11,932 nucleotides of DNA, from positions 1 to 11,932 of the forward strand of contig CAZNQW010000115.1 in assembly GCA_964575225.1 (NCBI GenBank), read 5' to 3'. The DNA comes from CAZNQW01 sp964575225 (lineage in GTDB: Bacteria; Chloroflexota; Anaerolineae; JAAYZQ01). Below, in pieces: positions 6,130 through 11,932 of the stretch (position 1 is the first letter of the stretch; each line of letters opens with the position of its first letter). Position numbers and translations under genes: made by a program. The notes beneath the pieces are model-generated. The model was not told where the DNA came from and searched no databases. It saw nothing but the letters and a program-made list of their open reading frames with translations.

Positions 6130-6558
6130 ATGGACGCCGAGCTGTTGGACATCGACGCCGAGGTCAGCATTCCGTGGAGCGAGCTGAGCTTTCGCTTCTC
6201 CCGGAGTAGCGGTCCCGGCGGGCAACACGTCCAAAAGACCTCCACCCGCGTCGAGTTGCTGTTCGACGTCGAGGGGTCGCCCAGTCTGACCGAATCGCAG
6301 CGGGCGCAGGTACGCGCCCGCTTGTCGGGCTATATCGATTCGTCTGGTGTGTTGCACCTGGTCGCCCAATCGGAGCGCAGCCAGGTCCGCAACCGCGAGG
6401 AGGTGGTGCAGCGCTTCCAGGACCTTTTGGCCAAGGCCCTCAAACCCCGCAAGCGGCGGCGACCCACCCGGCCCACGGCTCAATCGAAGGAGAAGCGGCT
6501 GCGCAGAAAAAAGATACGCAGCGAGACCAAGCGCTCGCGCGGCCAAGTCTGGGAGTAG
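6130..6558 (+). CDS. arfB: ArfB-type ribosome rescue peptidyl-tRNA hydrolase
   Basis: This 142-residue class I release-factor-like protein has the GGQ domain only. The motif SRSSGPGGQHVQKTSTRVEL (about 24-43) contains the catalytic GGQ at residues 30-32, which hydrolyses peptidyl-tRNA on stalled ribosomes. Residues about 105-140 form the Lys/Arg-rich tail (RKRRRPTRPTAQSKEKRLRR) that in ArfB/YaeJ enters the empty mRNA channel. There is no stop-codon-recognition domain, so this is not RF1 or RF2. The length matches E. coli ArfB (140 residues). The ATG at 6130 is preceded by AGAGGAG (6111-6117) and GAAAGG (6121-6126). It sits 73 bp after lplA and is probably carried on the same transcript without sharing a function. 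The family usually has HVNK where this reads HVQK. Confidence 0.9.
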   Translation: MDAELLDIDAEVSIPWSELSFRFSRSSGPGGQHVQKTSTRVELLFDVEGSPSLTESQRAQVRARLSGYIDSSGVLHLVAQSERSQVRNREEVVQRFQDLLAKALKPRKRRRPTRPTAQSKEKRLRRKKIRSETKRSRGQVWE

Positions 6559-6594
6559 ACGCCATGGCGAAATCAGCCACAGGCGGCGGCGGTT

Positions 6595-6623
6595 TTGGCG
6601 CGCCTTATAGCCTGTGGTATAAT
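6595..6623 (+). promoter_or_regulatory. Sigma70-type promoter of the larA-glcF-glcD group
   Basis: TTGGCG (6595-6600) is followed by a 17-bp spacer and a consensus TATAAT (6618-6623). The predicted start is near 6630, about 100 nt before the larA-like ATG. It starts a separate transcription unit after arfB. Confidence 0.7.
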
Positions 6624-6674
6624 ATCGCCGATGTGAGAATACCTGTTCAGGCCAATGGCGGCTTGAGAGTTGGC

Positions 6675-6698
6675 AGCGCCCTGGCTCAACAGGGCGCT
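6675..6698 (+). promoter_or_regulatory. Leader hairpin upstream of the larA-like gene
   Basis: A perfect 9-bp stem (AGCGCCCTG with CAGGGCGCT) encloses a 6-nt loop GCTCAA, inside the predicted leader RNA. The loop sequence CTCAA can alternatively pair with TTGAG at 6663-6667. Further down, the palindrome CCAATTGG (6718-6725) overlaps the GGAG ribosome binding site (6724-6727). It is a candidate attenuator or operator. No known riboswitch class is recognised. Confidence 0.45.
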
Positions 6699-6732
6699 CT
6701 CTAGTTGACATAGTGGACCAATTGGAGTAGAT

Positions 6733-8019
6733 ATGTACACTGTCCCATTCGACAAAGGCGAGTTGGCCTTCGATCTGCCCCCAGGCTGGAGAGGGACCCT
6801 CGTACAATCCAAAACCGTGCCTCCTATCGATGACGTGCCCGCCCAGGTGACCAGGGCGCTGGAAAACCCGGTTCAATCGCCTCCGTTGCGGGCGTTGGCC
6901 AAACCGGGCGACAAGGTCTGCATCGTTTTTACCGACGTGACCCGTTCCAGCCCCGATGCGTTGCTGGTCCCGCCCATCCTGGCCGAGTTGGAAGCGGCCG
7001 GCGTGGACGACGGCGACATCACCTTGCTGTGCGGCATTGGCATGCACCGCCCCAGTACCCACGAGGAAAAGGTGGCCAAGTTGGGCCAGGCCGTGGTAGA
7101 CCGCTACCGGGTGGTGGACAACGAACCCCAGAACCCGGCGGCTCTGGTAGACTTGGGCACGACCGAGAGCGGCATCCCTCTGTCGGTCAACAAGATCGCC
7201 TACGAGGCGGATCTTTTGATCGCCACCGGGATCGTCGAACCCCACCAATACGCCGGCTATTCGGGCGGGCGCAAAACCTTGTCGGTGGGCGCGGCCGGCG
7301 AGGCCATGATCGCCTACACCCACGGCCCCCAGATGATCGATCACCCGGGCACGCGCCTGGGCCGCATCGAGGGCAATCCCTTCCACGAGGCGATCACTGA
7401 AGCGGCCCGCCGGGCGGGACTGCGCTTTATCGTGAACGTCGTCCAGGACGACCAAAAGCGCGTGGTCTTTGTGCGGGCCGGCGAGCCCAATGCGGCCTTT
7501 CAAGACCTGGTGGCCTTTGCCCGGACCTTGTACGAGGTGCCGGTCTCCCAGCAGTTCGACGTGGCTGTGGCCGGTGTGGGCTATCCCAAGGACGCGAACC
7601 TGTATCAGGCCAGCCGGGCAGCCAGTTACCTCTTTTTCGCGCCCACGCCCGTGGTCAAGCCGGGTGGCTTTTTCATTGTTCCTGCCCCGTGCAGCGAGGG
7701 GGCCGGCGAGGGCGTCGGCGAGCAGCGATTCCTGAAGGCCATGCAAGAGGCGCCCGATGTCCAGTTTATCCTGGACGACGCTCGGAAAAACGGATACCCC
7801 CCAGGCCAACAGCGGGCTTTTGTGTTGGCCAAGGTCCTGGAGCAGGCGCGGGTGATCGTCGTCGGCGCCGAGGACCCCGAGTTGGTCACTTCGGCCAAGT
7901 TCCTGGCGGCGCCGACTATGGAAGCGGCTTTTGACAGGGTCGGCCAGGAGCTGGGGAGCGATCTGGATGCGTTGATTGTGCCCCATGCGCTGCTGACCCT
8001 TCCGATTGTTCAGGACTAA
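6733..8019 (+). CDS. LarA-family nickel-pincer 2-hydroxyacid racemase/epimerase
   Basis: The 428 residues are close to the length of Lactiplantibacillus plantarum LarA. Such enzymes use a pyridinium-type SCS nickel-pincer nucleotide bound to a lysine, and invert 2-hydroxyacids by hydride transfer. Matching residues are visible: DVTR (68-71), GMHR with His105, EPH with His171 (the second acid/base His), GGRK with Lys181 (cofactor attachment) and YTHGP with His197 (nickel ligand), plus LYQ around 291-292. The ATG at 6733 follows GGAG (6724-6727). The gene is 31 bp upstream of glcF, so lactate or a related hydroxyacid is the natural guess. LarA homologues also act on malate, phenyllactate, 2-hydroxyglutarate and sugar acids, so the substrate is open. 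The cofactor genes larB, larC and larE are not in the window. Confidence 0.85.
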   Translation: MYTVPFDKGELAFDLPPGWRGTLVQSKTVPPIDDVPAQVTRALENPVQSPPLRALAKPGDKVCIVFTDVTRSSPDALLVPPILAELEAAGVDDGDITLLCGIGMHRPSTHEEKVAKLGQAVVDRYRVVDNEPQNPAALVDLGTTESGIPLSVNKIAYEADLLIATGIVEPHQYAGYSGGRKTLSVGAAGEAMIAYTHGPQMIDHPGTRLGRIEGNPFHEAITEAARRAGLRFIVNVVQDDQKRVVFVRAGEPNAAFQDLVAFARTLYEVPVSQQFDVAVAGVGYPKDANLYQASRAASYLFFAPTPVVKPGGFFIVPAPCSEGAGEGVGEQRFLKAMQEAPDVQFILDDARKNGYPPGQQRAFVLAKVLEQARVIVVGAEDPELVTSAKFLAAPTMEAAFDRVGQELGSDLDALIVPHALLTLPIVQD

Positions 8020-8050
8020 CAAACGGCGTTTTTTCTAGAAAGGAACCAAC

Positions 8051-9244
8051 GTGCAGGACAAAGTAGCTGATCCCTTGGAATTCCAGAGTGCCGAGATCGT
8101 CACTGGTGGCGATCATGCCTCCTGCATCCGCTGTGGGTTGTGTCTGGCGACGTGTCCCACCTACCGGGTCACCTTGAGCGAAACCGACTCGCCCCGGGGC
8201 CGGGTCGCCCTCTTGCGCGCCCTGGGTGAAGGCAAGCTGGAAGCCGGCGAGGACCTGTCGGCCAAATATTATGGCTGCCTGCTGTGCGCCTCGTGCGCCA
8301 ACATCTGCCCCAGCGGCGTGCCTTTGGAGAATATCCTCCAGGCGGCCCGAGACGACATGAGCCACCACAAGTTAGAGCCCGAGGCGTTGCAGCGGCTGGG
8401 CCAGACCATTGCCGAACACCACAACATCTCGGGCGAGGACAATGCCGGTCGCCTCATCTGGGCCGAGAACCTGGCAGAAGCGCCGACGGGCTTGGAGCCT
8501 CGCGAGACGGCCGAGGTAGTCTATTTCATCGGCTGTGTGGGCTCTTTTTTCCCGCGCAGCTATCGCCTGCCCCAGACCATGGTCCAGTTGCTGGACAAAT
8601 CCGAGATCGACTATGCGGTGCTGGGCGGGGAAGAATGGTGTTGCGGTTACCCCCTGTTGATCAATGGCGAGCTGGACAAGGCCGGCGAGTTGATCCGCCA
8701 CAACCTGGAAAAGGTTCGGGAATTGCAGGCCAAAAAGGTGGTGTTCACCTGCCCCTCCTGCTTGCATATCTGGGATCACGTCTATCGCGAGGCAGTGGAG
8801 GGCGAGCTGGGTTTCGAATTGCTGCACGCCACCGAGCTGCTGGAGGACCTGGTGGACGAGGGCCGCTTCCGATTCCGCGAGATGCCGCCCCAGCGGGTGA
8901 CCTATCACGATCCCTGTGACCTGGGACGCAAGGAAAAGATCTACGATGCGCCCCGCCGCGTGCTGAAGGCCATCCCGGGCGTGGAACTGGTGGAAATGCG
9001 CGACAACCGGGAGAATTCCCACTGCTGTGGCGGAGGCGGAAACCTGGAGACCTTTGACGCCGATCTGGCGCGGTCGGTGTCGGATCTGCGCCTGGAGCAG
9101 GTTCGGGAAGTGGAGGCCCAGGTGGTGGCCTCGGCCTGCCAGCAGTGCGAGCGCACGCTCACCGAGGCCGCCCGACGCAATCGCACGCGGGTGCGGGTGA
9201 TGGACGTGGCGGAGCTGGTCCTCCAGGCCCTGGAAGAAGAGTAG
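8051..9244 (+). CDS. glcF: GlcF/HdrD-like Fe-S subunit of a 2-hydroxyacid oxidoreductase
   Basis: This 397-residue electron-transfer subunit partners the FAD subunit encoded next. The GTG start at 8051 is preceded by AAAGGA (8039-8044), 6 nt away. Two ferredoxin-type [4Fe-4S] motifs are intact: Cys25/28/31/35 (CIRCGLCLATCP) and Cys76/79/82/86 (CLLCASCANICP). Two complete cysteine-rich CCG domains follow: Cys162, Cys197-198, Cys234/237, and Cys289, Cys325-326, Cys363/366. Both have the C, CC, CxxC layout that in heterodisulfide reductase HdrB/HdrD holds non-cubane clusters. No membrane helix or signal peptide is evident. Electrons would pass from FAD to a quinone or another soluble acceptor. 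The family is certain. Glycolate, lactate and 2-hydroxyglutarate are all possible substrates of the complex. Confidence 0.88.
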   Translation: MQDKVADPLEFQSAEIVTGGDHASCIRCGLCLATCPTYRVTLSETDSPRGRVALLRALGEGKLEAGEDLSAKYYGCLLCASCANICPSGVPLENILQAARDDMSHHKLEPEALQRLGQTIAEHHNISGEDNAGRLIWAENLAEAPTGLEPRETAEVVYFIGCVGSFFPRSYRLPQTMVQLLDKSEIDYAVLGGEEWCCGYPLLINGELDKAGELIRHNLEKVRELQAKKVVFTCPSCLHIWDHVYREAVEGELGFELLHATELLEDLVDEGRFRFREMPPQRVTYHDPCDLGRKEKIYDAPRRVLKAIPGVELVEMRDNRENSHCCGGGGNLETFDADLARSVSDLRLEQVREVEAQVVASACQQCERTLTEAARRNRTRVRVMDVAELVLQALEEE

Positions 9245-9253
9245 GGGGAAAGC

Positions 9254-10633
9254 ATGCTGGAAGAAACGATCCTGAACCAGATTCGCGACATCGCCGGTCC
9301 GGCCCATGTGTTGACCTCGCCGGAGGCATTGGTCTGCTATTCGTACGATGGCACGTTTTACGACTCGTTGCCCGATGCCGTCGTCAGCCCAAACACCACC
9401 GAAGAGGTGTCGGAGATTCTCAAGATCTGCCACGAGCAGCGCATCCCGGTCATCACGCGCGGTATGGCCAGCGGGTTGGCTGCCGCCACCGTGCCCTTCA
9501 ATGGTGGACTGATCCTGAACCTGGTGCGCCTCAACCGCATTTTAGAGATCGACCACGACAATATGATCGCCCGGGCCGAGGCGGGCGTCATCACCGCCGA
9601 GTTCCAGGCCGAGGTCGAAAAGCTGGGACTCTTTTACCCGCCCGATCCTTCCAGCATTCGCCACTCGACGCTGGGCGGCAACGTGGCCTGCAATGCCGGC
9701 GGGCCGCGCTGCCTGAAATATGGCGTCACAGGCGATTATGTGCGGGGGCTGCGGGTGGTCCTGGCCGATGGCCGCATCCTGTGGACCGGGGGCAAGCCGA
9801 TCAAGAATGCCACGGGGTACAACCTGCGCCAGCTCTTTGTCGGCTCAGAGGGAACGCTGGGGGTAATAACCGAGGTCATGGTCAAGTTGATCGCCAAGCC
9901 CAAGTACGTCTCGACGGCCACCGCCGAGTTTGCCGACCTGGATCTGGCCAGCGAGACGGTGAACGCGGTCCTCCGCGCCGGCCTGCTGCCGGCCACGATG
10001 GAGATGATGGACAACACCACCATCAACACCATCGAAGACTATTTACACATGGGCTTGCCGCGAGAGGCCGAAGCGATCCTGATCATCGAAACCGACGGCA
10101 GCGATGAGGAAGCGGTGCGGCGGGAGATTGAGGCCATTGCCGACGTCTGCCGCCAGCAGGGCGCCACTCAGGTAAAGGTGGCGGCCAACGAGGCCCAGCG
10201 GGCCGAGCTGTGGCGGGCGCGTCGTTCGGTGAGTGGCTCGCTGGCTCGCAAGCGGCCCAACAAATTGGGAGAGGATATTTCAGTGCCGCGGAGCGCCATT
10301 CCCGATACGGTGCGGGGCATCCGGGCCATCTCGAAAAAATACGATTTGCCCATTGTCGTCTTTGGCCACGCTGGGGACGGCAATCTTCATCCCAACATCC
10401 TGTTCGACAAGAACGACCCGTCCGAGTGGGAGCGGGTGCAAGGGGCCGTATCCGAGCTTTTTGCGCTGTCTGTGCAGGTGGGCGGGACGCTCTCGGGCGA
10501 GCATGGCGTGGGCGTGCTGAAAAAGCCCTATCTGGAAAGCGCGGTGGGCGCCCTGGCCATCGATGTCATGCGCTCGTTGCGCCAGACGCTCGATCCCCAC
10601 GGCATTTTGAATCCGGGCAAGATTTTCGATTGA
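9254..10633 (+). CDS. glcD: GlcD-like FAD-linked 2-hydroxyacid oxidase subunit
   Basis: This 459-residue flavoprotein of the VAO/PCMH family oxidises a 2-hydroxyacid to the 2-oxoacid. The ATG at 9254 lies 9 bp after the glcF stop, with a GGGGGA-type site in the gap, so the two are translationally linked. The FAD domain (about 40-215) carries PPDPSS and STLGGNVACNAGGPRCLKYG (about 129-157), GVTGDYVRGLRVVLADG, and GSEGTLGVITE. The C-terminal oxidase domain carries FGHAGDGNLHPNILF (about 370-384), SGEHGVGVLKK (414-424) and the end motif DPHGILNPGK. The N-terminal FAD-phosphate loop reads RGMASGLAAATVP, whereas GlcD proteins usually have a GAGTGLSGG-type loop. A separate GlcE subunit, needed by the E. 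coli glycolate enzyme, is absent, so a two-subunit lactate-type enzyme is as likely. Confidence 0.9.
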   Translation: MLEETILNQIRDIAGPAHVLTSPEALVCYSYDGTFYDSLPDAVVSPNTTEEVSEILKICHEQRIPVITRGMASGLAAATVPFNGGLILNLVRLNRILEIDHDNMIARAEAGVITAEFQAEVEKLGLFYPPDPSSIRHSTLGGNVACNAGGPRCLKYGVTGDYVRGLRVVLADGRILWTGGKPIKNATGYNLRQLFVGSEGTLGVITEVMVKLIAKPKYVSTATAEFADLDLASETVNAVLRAGLLPATMEMMDNTTINTIEDYLHMGLPREAEAILIIETDGSDEEAVRREIEAIADVCRQQGATQVKVAANEAQRAELWRARRSVSGSLARKRPNKLGEDISVPRSAIPDTVRGIRAISKKYDLPIVVFGHAGDGNLHPNILFDKNDPSEWERVQGAVSELFALSVQVGGTLSGEHGVGVLKKPYLESAVGALAIDVMRSLRQTLDPHGILNPGKIFD

Positions 10634-10697
10634 GCTTGAAACAGATCCGGGGCGATGGCGAGCCCCTTGTTCAAAGACGAAATCTATGGAGGTGGAA

Positions 10698-11932
10698 GTG
10701 AACTGGAAAGAGAAAACCTTGAGACTTGTACAGACGCACCCTGATCTCGCCGACAATCCAAGCCGAGAGGTGATGATTCAGGAATCGATAGAGAACCGCG
10801 AGGTGATCGTCAGCGCCAACGGAGCATTGGCGACCTGGACGCCGACCGAGTCGACGGGCCGGAGCCCGAAGGACACCTACATCGTTCGGCGCCCCGAGAG
10901 CGAGGGGAACATCGATTGGGATTCGCCCAACAATATTCCTATGGAACCCGAGACCTTTGACATGCTCATGGATGATGCCGTCGAACTGCTGGCCAAGAAA
11001 AAGCGGCTGTACGTCACCGATCGGGTGCTGGGGGCCGATACCAGCTATGCCATGCCGGTCAAGACGATCACCGATTGGGCCTCAACGGCGCTGTTTACCG
11101 ACAACATGTTCCGACCCATGCCCGCGGAGGGTGTCGAGCAGAGCGTGTTTGCCGATCGGCCGTTTACCCTGTTGGTGTTGCCCTATAACAAAGTGGACCG
11201 GGAGAGATACGCCGGCCGTCTGCGCAAAGGGCCTGGCGGCGTGACCTCGAACATGGCCGTGGCCATGGATTTCGACCGCCATCTGGGGGTGGTCATTGGT
11301 TCGGCCTATGGGGGCAGTGTCAAGAAGCTGATGTTCACGGTGATGAACTATATGCTCCCCGGCGAGGGGATTCTGCCTCTGCACTGTTCGGCCAATGAGG
11401 GGCCCAAGGGGGATATCGCCCTGCTCCTGGGCCTGTCGGGCACGGGCAAGACCAGCCTTTCGGCCGATCCCCGTCGCGCCTTGCTGGGCGACGACGAGCA
11501 TGGCTGGAGCGATAACGGCATCGCCAACTTTGAGTTTGGCTGCTACGCCAAGCTGATCAATCTCCGGCCCCACAAAGAGCCCGAGATCTGGAACGCCGTC
11601 TTTCACGAGGCGCCGGCCAAAGAGCATGGCGCCATCGTCGAAAACTGCATGATGTATCCCTGGGGCGCGTTCGACGTGGACGATGAGCGGTACACGCCCA
11701 ATTCCCGGGCCTCCTATCCTCTGTCGTTCTTGAGCAACATCAAGCCGCTGCCGGTGGGCGATCATCCCAAGACGATCCTGTTCTTGGCCGCCGACGCCAA
11801 CGGCGTGCTGCCGCCGGTGGCCAAGCTCACCCCCGAGCAGGCCATGCTCTGGTTCTTGATGGGCTACACCAGCAAGCTGGCCGGCACCGAGACCGGCATT
11901 GTGGACCCGGTGAGCACCTTCTCCCGCTTTTT
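10698..11932 (+). CDS. pckA: ATP-dependent phosphoenolpyruvate carboxykinase, 5' part
   Basis: The frame is open to the window end, giving 411 of the roughly 520-540 residues expected. The enzyme converts oxaloacetate and ATP to phosphoenolpyruvate and CO2, the entry to gluconeogenesis. Landmarks are TGRSPKD (53-59), KK at 209-210, LHCSAN with the metal-ligand His229, the P-loop GLSGTGKTS (245-253) and LLGDDEHGW with Asp265/266 (kinase-2). Start choice: GTG at 10698 has GGAGG (10688-10692) before it; the in-frame ATG at 10686 would add four residues but has no ribosome binding site. Departures from the common sequence are GGSVKKLMF where GEMKKGMF is usual and NFEFGCYAK where NFEGGCYAK is usual. 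It is co-directional with glcD across 64 bp, which contain only a weak 5-bp stem (10649-10666), so it may or may not share their transcript. Confidence 0.9.
   Translation, partial: MNWKEKTLRLVQTHPDLADNPSREVMIQESIENREVIVSANGALATWTPTESTGRSPKDTYIVRRPESEGNIDWDSPNNIPMEPETFDMLMDDAVELLAKKKRLYVTDRVLGADTSYAMPVKTITDWASTALFTDNMFRPMPAEGVEQSVFADRPFTLLVLPYNKVDRERYAGRLRKGPGGVTSNMAVAMDFDRHLGVVIGSAYGGSVKKLMFTVMNYMLPGEGILPLHCSANEGPKGDIALLLGLSGTGKTSLSADPRRALLGDDEHGWSDNGIANFEFGCYAKLINLRPHKEPEIWNAVFHEAPAKEHGAIVENCMMYPWGAFDVDDERYTPNSRASYPLSFLSNIKPLPVGDHPKTILFLAADANGVLPPVAKLTPEQAMLWFLMGYTSKLAGTETGIVDPVSTFSRF

Noticed and set aside
5938..8022. A 694-codon open frame on the - strand
   Set aside because: It lies antisense to the end of lplA, all of arfB and nearly all of the larA-like gene, which have strong family motifs. 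Its translation has no recognisable domain; this is a GC-rich codon-bias shadow.
10649..10666. Terminator between glcD and pckA
   Set aside because: The stem is only 5 bp (GGGGC/GCCCC) with an 8-nt loop and no U-tract.

Overview
The window is GC-rich bacterial DNA, most likely from a Chloroflexota (Anaerolineae/Caldilineae-like) genome. This is an inference from gene content and style, not from a marker gene. The signs are a CHAT protein with a Thr/Pro/Ser-rich linker and a C-terminal beta-domain of a kind common in that phylum, a split archaeal-type LeuC/LeuD dehydratase, frequent GTG starts, and REP-like palindromic hairpins between genes. No rRNA, tRNA, CRISPR array, transposase or integrase was seen.

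Layout. (1) 2-1174, + strand: the 3' part of an aconitase-superfamily large subunit (LeuC/HacA type), then its small subunit (LeuD type). (2) 1175-1531: a repeat-rich intergenic stretch with a 26-bp imperfect direct repeat 280 bp apart, a perfect 20-bp palindrome, a REP-like hairpin and a terminator-like hairpin. (3) 1532-4060, - strand: an 842-residue single-pass membrane protein with a cytoplasmic CHAT (caspase-like) domain. Its catalytic His is present, but the expected Cys is Gly. It has its own promoter. (4) 4061-4494: a divergent intergenic region with a well-formed promoter on each strand. (5) 4495-6558, + strand: gcvH-like lipoyl carrier, lipoate-protein ligase (lplA) and an ArfB-type ribosome rescue factor. 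(6) 6733-11932, + strand: a LarA-family Ni-pincer racemase, a GlcF/HdrD-like Fe-S subunit, a GlcD-like FAD subunit and ATP-dependent PEP carboxykinase (truncated by the window edge). A sigma70-type promoter and a structured leader precede the group.

How the genes fit together. Block 6 reads as a 2-hydroxyacid utilisation module. The racemase converts one enantiomer to the other, GlcD/GlcF oxidises it to a 2-oxoacid, and PckA feeds oxaloacetate to gluconeogenesis. The gcvH-lplA pair is a carrier next to the ligase that can lipoylate it, with no gcvT or gcvP in view. The CHAT protein has no obvious functional partner nearby. It is the most unusual object here: it looks like a membrane-spanning sensor or scaffold built on a protease fold that has lost its nucleophile.
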